Source of the DNA: Candidatus Poribacteria bacterium
GTDB taxonomy: Bacteria; Poribacteria; WGA-4E; WGA-3G
Reading direction: 5' to 3'
DNA: 64,000 nt
NCBI GenBank assembly: GCA_022827185.1
Contig: JAJDTM010000002.1
Location: 127,560 to 191,559, forward strand
A program made the position numbers and the translations under genes. The notes beneath the pieces are model-generated. The model was not told where the DNA came from. It did not search any database and was given only the letters and a program-made list of their open reading frames with translations. Of the stretch, positions 24,785-33,891 are shown in pieces. The first letter of the stretch is position 1, and each line of letters begins with the position of its first letter.

Positions 24785-26263
24785 TTGGAAGCAATGAAAA
24801 CACATAAGAACGATGTAACTAAAGTTGAGCATGCCACTAAACTGTTCAAAGAAATAGATGAAACCTATAAACCGGATTTGGATAAAATTGATGAGGCATT
24901 AGTCCAGAAATGGTGGAATGAGCAACGCTTTTTCGATACCAATATGGCGTCAATTGATAGACGGGCGATTCGTGTGATAAAACCTGGAATATTGAATCAT
25001 AATGAAGGTCCCGATTTTATGCACGCCGAAATTGAGATTGATGGTAAACTTCATATTGGTGATGTTGAGATTCATGTTCGGTCTTCGGAGTGGTACGCAC
25101 ATAAACATCATCTCAATTCCAGATATAATCGGGTGATTGTGCACGCAGTGCTTTTTAACGACGACTTCAATCTACGGACACGGCTTCAGAACGGAAAACG
25201 GGTGCCAACCTTAGAGTTACTAAAATGGGTTGCTGTGGATACCGGAGACCTATACGACGACACCAATGACCCAACAACCGACGGCTTGTGTCGGGTAACG
25301 GGGAAGCAATTAAACATAGAGACCCTGAAAGGCGTTTTTGAATCACTTGGGCGCGAACGGTTTTTAGAAAAGACGGAGTCGATGCGTCTGTTAAGGACAC
25401 GTCTTGATTTCGAGCAACTTCTCTATGAAGGCATCATGGAAGCACTTGGATATGAACGCAACAGCAAGGCATTGCGCGAGTTAGCACAGCATGTCCCTTT
25501 TGCTGACCTTGATCAGAAATCGGAGTTGGAAATTCAAGCGATGCTTTTCGGAGTTGCCGGACTGCTGCCATCACAACGTGAGAAACCACTATCACCTGAA
25601 GTGACAGATAATCCGAGCATCGTTGCATTAGAAGAATTGTGGCGTGCATCGGAATACGCGGAACTTCCGCTACGTATGACAGCGGCGCGCTGGCGTTTTA
25701 CAGGCAGACCTCTGAATTATCCCACTCGACGTATCGCAGCGATGAGCCAGTTAATTCATCATTGCCAAGGCAGCTTGATGATGTACTTTCTACCGATATG
25801 TGAAAAAGCAGTAACCGCAGATACACCCAAGGCACTCAGAACTATTGAAAAAGAACTACGTACACTACTGATGCTTGAACCTACAGGTTATTGGGAAACG
25901 CATTCTAATTTCGGAACTGGCGGCACTCAAAAAGCAGGACTGATTGGTAATGCTCGGGCTGTGGACATCATTATTAATAAAATCTTACCTATCGCCTATA
26001 TATGGGCAGTTGAGGCGGAGAGTCAGAAATTGCAGGAGGCGATTCTACGCCTTTACAGCACCGGTTCTAAGTCAACAGGAAATAAGATTATCCGTAGGGT
26101 TGATGAACAGATTTTCAATGAGACACAGCAGATGCGGGATTTGAAACCGACAGCTAAAATTGAGCAAGGGGTCATCCGCTTGTACAAAAACTATTGCGCT
26201 GATTGGCTCTGTGATCTTTGTCCGATTTTGGAACACGATGCGGTTCTCTCGGAGGAACGTTGA
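24785..26263 (+). CDS. DUF2851 family protein
   Basis: A 492-residue protein of unknown function. Recognisable family features are the N-terminal EALVQKWWNEQRFF, the block PGILNHNEGPDFMHAEIEID, and GDVEIHVRSSEWYAHKHH (residues 60-110), whose conserved His/Asp/Glu pattern suggests metal binding or nuclease-like chemistry. The role is not established. TTG 24785 is supported by GGAG 9 bases upstream. ATG 24794 is an alternative start nine bases further on. The C-terminal end has a run of Cys (NYCADWLCDLCPIL) that could bind a metal or cluster. The next gene begins 1 base after the stop. Confidence 0.82.
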   Translation: MEAMKTHKNDVTKVEHATKLFKEIDETYKPDLDKIDEALVQKWWNEQRFFDTNMASIDRRAIRVIKPGILNHNEGPDFMHAEIEIDGKLHIGDVEIHVRSSEWYAHKHHLNSRYNRVIVHAVLFNDDFNLRTRLQNGKRVPTLELLKWVAVDTGDLYDDTNDPTTDGLCRVTGKQLNIETLKGVFESLGRERFLEKTESMRLLRTRLDFEQLLYEGIMEALGYERNSKALRELAQHVPFADLDQKSELEIQAMLFGVAGLLPSQREKPLSPEVTDNPSIVALEELWRASEYAELPLRMTAARWRFTGRPLNYPTRRIAAMSQLIHHCQGSLMMYFLPICEKAVTADTPKALRTIEKELRTLLMLEPTGYWETHSNFGTGGTQKAGLIGNARAVDIIINKILPIAYIWAVEAESQKLQEAILRLYSTGSKSTGNKIIRRVDEQIFNETQQMRDLKPTAKIEQGVIRLYKNYCADWLCDLCPILEHDAVLSEER

Positions 26264-26264
26264 T

Positions 26265-27062
26265 ATGGATCCGCACGTTAAACCCTTGACGGACGAATCC
26301 TATTGGACAACGCTTTGGGATGGACAGCAGCACAAAGTTCGTCACTTACGATGGGTTTATGTGACAAACCGTCAACTTGCCAAGTTGTTCCACGGTGCAC
26401 TCGCAGCCTTTAAACATCCGACGCTGGTTGAGTTGGGCTGCGCCGATTCATTGTGGCTTCCCTATCTTGCTCAAAATTATGAAAGTGACTGTTATGGCGT
26501 TGATTTTTCCGAGTTGGGATGCCAACTTGCCCAACGAAATCTCGCGCTTGCCGGTACCAAAGGAACGATCATTTGTGAAGATCTCTTTGCGTTTGCCAAA
26601 GAACATCTCGCAGCTTTCGATTTTGTTTATTCAATGGGACTGATTGAACATTTCAGTACACCGCACGCGATTTTAGAAGAGATGTACAATCTCCTCAAAC
26701 CCGGTGGAACAATGCTTACAATAATCCCAAATCTGCGGGGTATGTATACACCGATAGCCCGCGTCGCGAGTCCGAAACTTCTCGCGACACACAAGGTAAT
26801 TCTGCCCATAGGGCTTGCTACAGCGTTGCAGGAAGCCGGGTTTTGCGTTACAGAATATGGGTACACAGGTGGTCCTTTGAAACTGAGCGTCGTTGATTAT
26901 TCGCCGTGGCGGGCAGTCATCGGTAAATGGGGACACGAAGTGCTCTGTAAGTGCGTCAATTTGACAGATATTATCGTTGGCAATCTATTAGCAGCACTTC
27001 AGGTGCCAAACCAGCAGTTGACCTCCCCCTATGTATATGCGTTGTGCACAAAACCGAAGTAA
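26265..27062 (+). CDS. Class I SAM-dependent methyltransferase
   Basis: A 265-residue Rossmann-fold methyltransferase. The SAM loop reads VELGCADSLWLPYL, followed by YGVDFSELGC and the post-I block FVYSMGLIEHFSTPH with NLLKPGGTMLTIIP. The acceptor is unknown. ATG 26265 has a perfect GGAGGA 8 bases upstream, so I start here. The upstream in-frame codons belong to the overlapping end of the DUF2851 gene. The tail contains hydrophobic stretches (DIIVGNLLAALQVP), which may mean contact with a membrane or lipid. It is co-transcribed with DUF2851. Confidence 0.85.
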   Translation: MDPHVKPLTDESYWTTLWDGQQHKVRHLRWVYVTNRQLAKLFHGALAAFKHPTLVELGCADSLWLPYLAQNYESDCYGVDFSELGCQLAQRNLALAGTKGTIICEDLFAFAKEHLAAFDFVYSMGLIEHFSTPHAILEEMYNLLKPGGTMLTIIPNLRGMYTPIARVASPKLLATHKVILPIGLATALQEAGFCVTEYGYTGGPLKLSVVDYSPWRAVIGKWGHEVLCKCVNLTDIIVGNLLAALQVPNQQLTSPYVYALCTKPK

Positions 27063-27192
27063 AAATCATCGAAAAACAGTAATAGTGTTATCAACATCCA
27101 AAATTGAGTCTATGCGATATCGTTTGGTTCGTAGTCTATGGAGTAGGCAAAGTGCTTGCCTCCACAATCTAACAGAAATAGGAGAATCTTTT

Positions 27193-27912
27193 ATGAAAAC
27201 CTTATGTATATTGACGATTATGTTGCTTTGCGTCTCGATTGCTACAGCAGAGGAGACCTTCTTTTCTGCGTTAGAGAGCAAAGCGGAAGTTGAAAAAGAG
27301 GGTGGCACCGTTGATGGTGGTAGTTTTGAGCCGGGTAAATTTGGGAACGGTTTTGTTAGCAAAGAGGTTGGCGATGTTATCCACTTCCCTGTGGAAGACC
27401 GTTTCGTTAATCTTGATGAAGGCACCGTTGAATTATGGGTAACCATGGGATTTGATGCCAATGAGGTTAAAGGTGAACTTTTTATGTTCATGACTTACAA
27501 GCGCGGCACGGATGCTATATTTCTGCAGTTCAACAACGGTGGGATCGCGCAGATGCGGATTAAAAGCGCGGGGTCATGGCACAACGCCAACAGTGCTGCA
27601 CTCAACTGGACAAAGGGTGAGCATCATCACATGGCAGGGACATGGGGACCGGACGGCTTGAAACTCTACTTAGATGGCAAACTTGAAGGTGAGGCTAATT
27701 TCAAAAAAGGACCTACCGTATTCGCGCAAACCTTTGAAGTTAATAATGCTTCTCCGCCCGATCCAAAATTTCCAACGAATTGCGTCGTTGACGGACTCCG
27801 GCTCTCTGATCATCAGAAGGAACCCGATGAATTTGTAATGGATGACCCGGCACCTGTCCAACCGATAGGAAAATTGACAACAACGTGGGCACGGATCAAG
27901 AGAACGAAATAA
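27193..27912 (+). CDS. Exported LamG-domain protein with conserved C-terminal tail
   Basis: A 239-residue protein with a Sec signal peptide (MKTLCILTIMLLCVSIATA, cleavage before EE). A single LamG/concanavalin-like beta-sandwich spans residues 40-215; key stretches are EGTVELWVTMGF, HHHMAGTWGPDGLKLYLDGK and CVVDGLRLSD. Such folds bind carbohydrate or other ligands. The last 13 residues (KLTTTWARIKRTK) match tails of three other exported proteins in this window (30.8, 31.7 and 41.6 kb). ATG 27193 has AGGAGAA upstream. It lies ahead of the sialidase gene on the same strand. Confidence 0.85.
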   Translation: MKTLCILTIMLLCVSIATAEETFFSALESKAEVEKEGGTVDGGSFEPGKFGNGFVSKEVGDVIHFPVEDRFVNLDEGTVELWVTMGFDANEVKGELFMFMTYKRGTDAIFLQFNNGGIAQMRIKSAGSWHNANSAALNWTKGEHHHMAGTWGPDGLKLYLDGKLEGEANFKKGPTVFAQTFEVNNASPPDPKFPTNCVVDGLRLSDHQKEPDEFVMDDPAPVQPIGKLTTTWARIKRTK

Positions 27913-27972
27913 TAATCACTATCGGGACGGTTGTTGATTAACATCCGTCCGTATTCACGGGAGGCTATAAGC

Positions 27973-29037
27973 ATGCACAAAACAGAGCGTCCACTTTTTA
28001 CGGCCGGGACCGAAGGATACCACACGTTCCGAATCCCTGCGCTTGTTCGATCAAATAAAGGAACGTTATTAGCCTTCTGTGAAGGTAGGCGGCACGGTGG
28101 CGGTGACTCAGGCGATATTGATATTGTCTTGAAACGGAGTTTTGACAACGGTGAGAGTTGGCAGCCGATGCAAATCGCGGTCTCTACAGGCACCGATACG
28201 GATGGCAATCCTGCGCCAGTCGTTGATCGTGATTCAGGCACAATTTGGCTCCTTTTCTGCAAGAATCTCGCGGATGGTGCGGAAGGGAAGATTGTCGCAG
28301 GTGAAGCACCGCGCACTGTCTGGGTAACCTCCAGCACCGATGACGGCGAAACTTGGGCGGAACCGAGAGAAATCACAGCCACAACGAAAGACGAGACGTG
28401 GACGTGGTACGCAACCGGTCCCTGCCACGGGATCCAACTCGCAAACGGTAGGTTGGTGATCCCGTGCGACCATGTGCTCGGAAACGAACGGGACTATGCG
28501 CAATACGGCTACTCACACCTGATTGTCAGCGATGACGGTGGTGAGACATGGCAGATGGCAGGGAAAGCACAACCCGGAACCAACGAATCGGTTGTCGTCG
28601 AAACAGTGGATGGTGGACTCTATTTCAATTGTCGGAACTATGTCGCGCCGAAGCGACGCGCCTATGCGCGAAGCAGCGACAGTGGCGATACATTCACGGA
28701 ATTCGGTTACGAAGCGGATCTCGTCGAACCGATCTGTCAGGCGAGTATGGTACGGTATACGGATGCAAGTCAACATGACAAGAACCGTATCCTATTCTCC
28801 AACCCCGCCAGCGAAAGCCGTGAACGGATGACGATTCGCATCAGTTATGATGAGTGTCAAACTTGGGGTAGTGGCAAAGTCTTGCACGCAGGCCCTGCGG
28901 CGTATTCTGATCTCTGCATTGATTCGGATATGAATATCTGTTGTCTCTACGAACGCGGTGAGAATGGTGCTTACGAGACACTATCGTTCGCAAAATTCGA
29001 CTTGGCATGGCTGACGAATGGAGAGGATTCGATTTGA
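27973..29037 (+). CDS. Sialidase-family (GH33-like) beta-propeller
   Basis: A 354-residue six-bladed propeller. The substrate-arginine motif appears early as YHTFRIPALV (Arg20). Asp-box repeats follow: SFDNGESW, STDDGETW, SDDGGETW and SSDSGDTF. Sialidases remove terminal sialic acids from glycans. The set is complete enough to name the superfamily, but the exact substrate is uncertain. No signal peptide is visible, so it may act in the cytoplasm or leave by another route. ATG 27973 has GGGAGG upstream. It follows a secreted LamG gene by 60 bases. Confidence 0.85.
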   Translation: MHKTERPLFTAGTEGYHTFRIPALVRSNKGTLLAFCEGRRHGGGDSGDIDIVLKRSFDNGESWQPMQIAVSTGTDTDGNPAPVVDRDSGTIWLLFCKNLADGAEGKIVAGEAPRTVWVTSSTDDGETWAEPREITATTKDETWTWYATGPCHGIQLANGRLVIPCDHVLGNERDYAQYGYSHLIVSDDGGETWQMAGKAQPGTNESVVVETVDGGLYFNCRNYVAPKRRAYARSSDSGDTFTEFGYEADLVEPICQASMVRYTDASQHDKNRILFSNPASESRERMTIRISYDECQTWGSGKVLHAGPAAYSDLCIDSDMNICCLYERGENGAYETLSFAKFDLAWLTNGEDSI

Positions 29038-29052
29038 AAGAAGCAGTATTTC

Positions 29053-29784
29053 GTGTTAAAATATGCAACAATAAAACCGAGACTCTATATTGAGCCAACG
29101 GTTGTTAGCTACTTGGTAGCGAGACCCAGTAACAACCCAATCTTAGCAGCTCGGCAGCGAGCAAGCCAGCAGTTATGAGAGGATTATGCGGATAGATTTG
29201 AGTTCGTTATTTCACCGGTAGTTCGCGCCGAAATCCAGCAAGGGAATGTCGTAGCAGCACAACAAAGACTTGAAGTGGTATCACAGTTAACGGTATTAGA
29301 GGTATTACCAGAGGCAAATGTCCTTGCACAGAAACTGATAGACGCTGGGACAGTGCCACGCAATTCTGAGTTAGACGCACAGCATATTGCTATTGCGACC
29401 GCACACGGCGTTGATTACTTGGTGTCATGGAACCATAAGCATATCGTAAATAAAAATAAGCGTGAACATATCAACAGTATATGTCAAGAGGTAGGCTTCC
29501 AACCGACAATCCTCTGCACACCTATGGAACTAATGGAGGATATTCAGATGAAAGAAACGCCTGAAAAGCAGCCTGAATTCGATCCTGAAACTTACACAAA
29601 TCCTATTCTTGAAGAATGCTATCGAATTAAAGCAGAAATTAGCGCGAAATTCAAGAAACCGGGCGAACTTTACGCGTATCTGAAAGCAATGCAGGAAGAG
29701 GACAAACGGAACGGCATAAAATATGTCTCGTACTATGATCCCTCCAAGCGTCTACCGGTAGAAGAATCCGATGACGATGACTAA
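29053..29784 (+). pseudogene. PIN-domain toxin, interrupted by an in-frame TGA, reading on into its antitoxin
   Basis: In frame from GTG 29053 the sequence gives a PIN-domain start, KPRLYIEPTVVSYLVARPS. A TGA stop at 29176-29178 follows QQL, and the same frame then continues as EDYADRFEFVISPVV and AIATAHGVDYLVSWNHKHI. In relatives the interrupted position is Trp (TGG), so one G-to-A change explains the break. PIN domains are RNases and need conserved acids at both ends of the fold, so the product from the first start would be inactive. No stop separates the PIN region from the antitoxin-like segment at 29548. Confidence 0.75.
29548..29784 (+). CDS. Antitoxin-like protein, probably still translated
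   Basis: A 78-residue product from ATG 29548, with GGAGGA at 29535-29540. It carries a segment typical of the partner of this PIN subtype: NPILEECYRIKAEISAKF and the C-terminal basic-aromatic stretch (YLKAMQEEDKRNGIKYVSYY). Being in the same frame as the broken PIN gene, it could also be read as a fusion. The strong internal ribosome-binding site favours separate synthesis. The C-terminus is acidic (EESDDDD). The family assignment is by pattern only. Confidence 0.6.
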   Translation: MKETPEKQPEFDPETYTNPILEECYRIKAEISAKFKKPGELYAYLKAMQEEDKRNGIKYVSYYDPSKRLPVEESDDDD

Positions 29785-29894
29785 CACCGGTTCTTATTAC
29801 CTTAACCGAAAAAGGTCGCGAGTATATTGATTCTTTAGAAATAGACTAGGGAAATTAATACGACGACCGAACACGATGAGATTCCCAAAAGTTT

Positions 29895-30746
29895 CTACCG
29901 CAGGTATTCCTCTCCGCGATGCTCCGCAATCCATGTTTTCAGAGGCACATCTGCATCTGTCGGTTGCCACCAACCTTTGATGTCCACGCCGTCACCGAGC
30001 AGCTGCCGGCGAATCGGGTCGCATTTCTCAAGGATTTCGGGTGGCATGAGGTTGTAATCCAAACCCCGCAACCAACGATAACTATACCCCATAAACAAGA
30101 CTTTCCGAGTGACATCAGAGAAATTCCAGCCGCGTGAATGCCACATCCGGCGATCAAATAGCACCGCCGTGCCGCGTTTGACGAGCAGATCTATCGCACC
30201 TTCGGGATCGCCGTCAGGATCGTTATCGCTGTTTGGCGGACGGGTGTCGAGTTTGTGACTACACGGGACAATCCGCATAGCACCGTTGTCACGGTCGGTA
30301 ACGTCGGTCAGCCAGTAACTGACTTTCAATGAGAGTCGGGGGTGTGGACGTTCCATCTCTGGCACAGGTCTGCCGCCGTCTTGATGCCAATGCGCGCCTT
30401 TTCGGATCCGCGGTTTATCGGGCGGTTCTGGGGGATACATGATGAGGTGTGAGATGTAGAGTTGGATGTTCCAGCCTAAAATGTCCCAGAGCAGCGGGAA
30501 AACTTTCTTGTTATCAAGGAGTTCCAGCAATATGTCGTCCTCAATGACGGTCCGGAATTTTGACATCAATGCGTGGGGTGCCAACCCCGTTTTAGTCCGT
30601 TCTTCGGTGTCAAGCCGATCTGCGACTACCTCCAATGTGTCCACCATCTCAGGACTTATAGCGTCCTCAACAATAAGATAGCCCTCGTCGTTGAACGCTT
30701 TGAGTTGTTCTTCCGTAGCGCAGTATTCAAGCCAACTTGTATCCAT
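29895..30746 (-). CDS. Phytanoyl-CoA dioxygenase (PhyH) family protein
   Basis: A 283-residue Fe(II)/2-oxoglutarate oxygenase. The metal triad is His121 and Asp123 in HWHQDGG and His203 in RMWHSRG. The double-stranded beta-helix continues through LSLKVSYWLTDVT and MRIVPCSHKL. These enzymes hydroxylate small molecules, and the substrate here is unknown. ATG 30746 (MDTSWLEYC) lies after the purine-rich TTGGAGGAGATGATAATA. Other in-frame codons exist upstream, but the spacing favours 30746. The upstream neighbour on this strand is a LamG gene that ends 21 bases before this start. Confidence 0.88.
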   Translation of the reverse strand: MDTSWLEYCATEEQLKAFNDEGYLIVEDAISPEMVDTLEVVADRLDTEERTKTGLAPHALMSKFRTVIEDDILLELLDNKKVFPLLWDILGWNIQLYISHLIMYPPEPPDKPRIRKGAHWHQDGGRPVPEMERPHPRLSLKVSYWLTDVTDRDNGAMRIVPCSHKLDTRPPNSDNDPDGDPEGAIDLLVKRGTAVLFDRRMWHSRGWNFSDVTRKVLFMGYSYRWLRGLDYNLMPPEILEKCDPIRRQLLGDGVDIKGWWQPTDADVPLKTWIAEHRGEEYLR

Positions 30747-30767
30747 TATTATCATCTCCTCCAACCG

Positions 30768-31529
30768 CTAACGGCGGGTTTCAGATTTAATCCGTCCCCA
30801 TGTTGTTGTGAGCTTTCCTGTGACTTCTACAGCAAACGCGATGCCTTCGTCCATATCCTCCTGAATTTGTTCTTGCGTGAGTGCGATATTGAGAATACGG
30901 AGTTCATCCATCGTTCCATCAAGCCAGATGTTCTCATTCGCTTTCTTACCGATCCAGACGGAGGCTTCGTTTTCATTGATGTCTCCTTCTCGTGCGACTT
31001 CTCCATCCAATTCCGCGTCCAGATAGATGCGAATTTCTTTACCATCGTAAACCATAGCGAGATGATGCCATGTGTCCAATTTCATCTGGGTCGTGCCGTT
31101 TGCGACAGCAGCGGCGCCGGGAGCAGTATAGACGAACCCACGGATTTTTCCGCCCGGTGTATCAAAACCCCAACCGCTTTCAGGGACGGAACCTTTTCTC
31201 GCAATCGGTGGATGCCCGCCTGGAAACGTATTCGGTTTGAACCATGCTTCGATTGTTAGTTCATCGCCGCCGGGGAGGAGACTGTCGTGATGCGGTACTT
31301 CAATAAGACTGCTCGCGCCATCAAACACCAATGCCCCACCAATCTTTCCATCCTCTGTCCATTCGGCATCGGTAATCTCCCCATGATTTTCAAACTCGGA
31401 CAGGTCTGTTGCTTCGTCGTCTGTCTCTTCATCAAAGAAGTACAATAACACTGTCTCCTCTTCAAACGCAGCAAAACAACACATTCCAAAACAAAGTAAA
31501 AGCACAAAAACGGTCAGCATTTGCGTCAT
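30768..31529 (-). CDS. Exported LamG-domain protein A with conserved C-terminal tail
   Basis: A 253-residue protein with a signal peptide (hydrophobic FVLLLCFGMCCFA, cleavage near AAFEE). The LamG fold is shown by LVFDGASSLIEVPHHDSLL, ELTIEAWFKPNTFPG, WHHLAMVYDGKEIRIYLD and GTMDELRILNIALTQEQI. The start ATG 31529 has AGGAGGA upstream. It is a tandem paralogue of the gene at 31688, with roughly two-thirds identity by eye. The tail KLTTTWGRIKSETRR matches the tails of the paralogue and two other secreted proteins. It is probably surface-associated or periplasmic and may bind glycans. Confidence 0.87.
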   Translation of the reverse strand: MTQMLTVFVLLLCFGMCCFAAFEEETVLLYFFDEETDDEATDLSEFENHGEITDAEWTEDGKIGGALVFDGASSLIEVPHHDSLLPGGDELTIEAWFKPNTFPGGHPPIARKGSVPESGWGFDTPGGKIRGFVYTAPGAAAVANGTTQMKLDTWHHLAMVYDGKEIRIYLDAELDGEVAREGDINENEASVWIGKKANENIWLDGTMDELRILNIALTQEQIQEDMDEGIAFAVEVTGKLTTTWGRIKSETRR

Positions 31530-31687
31530 TTGAAAATCCTCCTCTTTATGTAGGCTTTACTTGATTTTTCCATGAGACTGGATGTATTAGGTATCGTTGG
31601 CGAGGTGTTTCTTCGGATTTCCGCGAGGATATCTCACCAGCAAAGGTGTTTGCGCAAGTTCTGTTAATCTTCGGCTCTCTCAATCTG

Positions 31688-32446
31688 CTAACGGCGGATT
31701 TCAGATTTAATCCGTCCCCACGTTGTTGTGAGTTTTCCCGTAACTTCTACAGCAAGCCCGACACCTTCCACCATATCCGTTTGAATCTGTTTTTGCGTGA
31801 GTGCGATATTGAGAATACGGAGTTCATCAAGCGTTCCATGAAGCCAGTGGCTATCCTGGCGTGCGCCGATCCAGACTGGAGCCTCATTTCGGTGCATGTC
31901 CCCGCCTCGACCGACTTTCCCATCCAGTTCGCCGTCCAGATAGACGCGAACTTCTTTGCCGTTGTAGACCATAGCGAGATGATGCCATGTGTCCAACTTC
32001 ATAATTGTTTCACCTTGTGCGACAGCGAAGTCGCCGGGTGCGTTATAGATGAAGCCGCGGACTCTTCCACCGGGTGTGTCAAGCCCCCATCCGCTGTCCC
32101 CGACGAGACCCTTTCTTGCAATCGGTGGATATCCATGCGGAAATTTCGCCGGTTTAAACCACGCCTCAATTGTCACCTCGTCACCGCCAGCGTGGAGACT
32201 GTCGTGGTGTGGTACTTCAATGAGGCTGCTCGCGCCATCAAAAATTAACGCGCCGCCGCGTTTTCCATCTTTTGTCCATTTAGCATCGGTGATTTCCCCG
32301 TGATTCTCAAACTTGGAATGGTCTGTGGCTTCATCGTCTGGCTCTTCATCAAAGAGATATAACAACACCGTATTTTTTTCAAACGCAGCGGAACTACTTA
32401 CGCCTAAACAGAGGACAAGTGTAATAGTTGTTAGAATTCGAGTCAT
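31688..32446 (-). CDS. Exported LamG-domain protein B with conserved C-terminal tail
   Basis: A 252-residue tandem paralogue of the previous gene, with the same signal peptide plan (ILTTITLVLCLGVSSSAAF), LamG fold (ALIFDGASSLIEVPHHDSLH, WHHLAMVYNGKEVRVYLD) and the tail KLTTTWGRIKSEIRR. ATG 32446 fits the signal peptide better than the upstream TTG at 32467. The 3' ends of the two genes are more alike than the rest, which may reflect recent duplication or conversion. The intergenic distance is about 160 bases, and neither has an obvious promoter motif. Confidence 0.87.
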   Translation of the reverse strand: MTRILTTITLVLCLGVSSSAAFEKNTVLLYLFDEEPDDEATDHSKFENHGEITDAKWTKDGKRGGALIFDGASSLIEVPHHDSLHAGGDEVTIEAWFKPAKFPHGYPPIARKGLVGDSGWGLDTPGGRVRGFIYNAPGDFAVAQGETIMKLDTWHHLAMVYNGKEVRVYLDGELDGKVGRGGDMHRNEAPVWIGARQDSHWLHGTLDELRILNIALTQKQIQTDMVEGVGLAVEVTGKLTTTWGRIKSEIRR

Positions 32447-32515
32447 TTGAACTACCCCGGTATTCAATATAGAGAGAACGTGAAGGCATCCGTACTATTA
32501 ACTTAACGGCAGATC

Positions 32516-33727
32516 TCAATCCTCTACCCGTTCAATAATCTCTCCAGTTTCCCGATCTCTGAAGATGCGTTTCATTCTGCCATCCGGCATCCGTTCATCC
32601 TTGAGATGTGCATAGCGTTCATCAGCGTCTGACTCACTTGCTTGTGCATCGGTCGCTTCGGTTGTGCCTCGCCAATCCTGAATCTCAACGGCTTCCCACT
32701 GCTTAGATTTGGCTGATTTGTAGCACGCATCAATGACAGCGTTCACGACGTAACCGTCATAGAAGGTTTCCATCGGTTCGCGTCCTTCGTCGATTGCGTT
32801 AAACATATCGAGGAACATATCGCGGTAGCCGAGTTCCGCGACCTCATCACCTACAGGGAAGAGCCAACCGGTATCACTTTCTGCCTTTTCAGCAACATAA
32901 CCGCCCTGTCCGACAGCCGTGAACATCTCATACCCTGTGCGGAGCCAATGGTTGAGCCAGATGGTTCCTTCACTGCCAGAAACCTCATCGCGTAAGTCCA
33001 TACCGCCTCGGAATGCCCAACCGACTTCAAACTGTCCCATCGCGCCGCTTTCAAATCGGATGAGGGCGATGCCGTGGTCTTCCGCATCAATCGGATGCAC
33101 AAGCGTATCCGCCCAACACATCACCTCAAGCGGTCTATTATTTTTTCCGACGAAGTTTCGGATAATCTCAATGCAGTGGCATCCCATATCGACGATGGCA
33201 CCACCGCCTGCTTGCTCCAGATCCCAGAACCAATCGCTGTGCGGACCCGGATGGGTCTCACGGGAACGCACCCACAGAATTTTGCCGAGCGCGCCATTTT
33301 GGACGGACTCTAACGCTTTGAGAGTTTTGGGGGGATACACCAAATCTTCGAGATAACCACCGAACACGCCTGTATTTTCGACGATATCTAACATCGCTTT
33401 CGCCTCTTCAGCGGTACGTCCCAAGGGTTTGGTACAAAGGATGGCTTTACCTGCTGCTGCTGCGAGTTCTACCGCTTTCAGGTGCAAATTGTTGGGTAAC
33501 CCAATGACAACAGTATCTGTTTCAGGGTGGTTAATGGCTTCTGCCAAATCAGTTGTAGCGTGAGGGATGTTCCACTCCTCGGCGAATGCTGTCGCCCGCT
33601 CTTCGCGCCGAGAGTAGACAGAGTGGACGCGATCTACGCCACGCTGGTTATGGAGCGTCATCGTGTAGAACATACCGATGAGCCCGGTACCGAGCATCGT
33701 GACCTTATGACTTTTCAGTTCTGACAT
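32516..33727 (-). CDS. Gfo/Idh/MocA family oxidoreductase, second copy
   Basis: A 403-residue dehydrogenase with N-terminal Rossmann motif [13 protein letters not shown] and the family EKP region as LCTKPLGRT (Glu replaced by Thr). The presumed substrate-side block is [18 protein letters not shown]. It shares only superfamily likeness with the gene at 3.86-4.99 kb. Enzymes of this group often act on sugars or inositols. ATG 33727 follows AAGGAGAAA. The C-terminal 50 residues are charged and extend past the usual fold. It lies between LamG and Ycf48-like genes, all on this strand. Confidence 0.86.
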   Translation of the reverse strand: MSELKSHKVTMLGTGLIGMFYTMTLHNQRGVDRVHSVYSRREERATAFAEEWNIPHATTDLAEAINHPETDTVVIGLPNNLHLKAVELAAAAGKAILCTKPLGRTAEEAKAMLDIVENTGVFGGYLEDLVYPPKTLKALESVQNGALGKILWVRSRETHPGPHSDWFWDLEQAGGGAIVDMGCHCIEIIRNFVGKNNRPLEVMCWADTLVHPIDAEDHGIALIRFESGAMGQFEVGWAFRGGMDLRDEVSGSEGTIWLNHWLRTGYEMFTAVGQGGYVAEKAESDTGWLFPVGDEVAELGYRDMFLDMFNAIDEGREPMETFYDGYVVNAVIDACYKSAKSKQWEAVEIQDWRGTTEATDAQASESDADERYAHLKDERMPDGRMKRIFRDRETGEIIERVED

Positions 33728-33891
33728 TCTTTCTCCTTAGTTTAGGTGTCAGAGGAATGGTTATAAGTTATAAGTTATAAGTTAAGAAGGTTCTTGGAAC
33801 AGTTCCGTTCTCTGTGAAAGTTGCCACAGAAAACGTCTTTAACTGTTAACTAAAAGGTTTTTCGCAGAAAAACCGAACTGAAAACTGACAA

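Noticed and set aside
26160..26264. N-terminal extension of the methyltransferase into the DUF2851 gene
   Set aside because: GGAGGA eight bases before ATG 26265 gives the start, and the extension codes for the end of DUF2851 in another frame.
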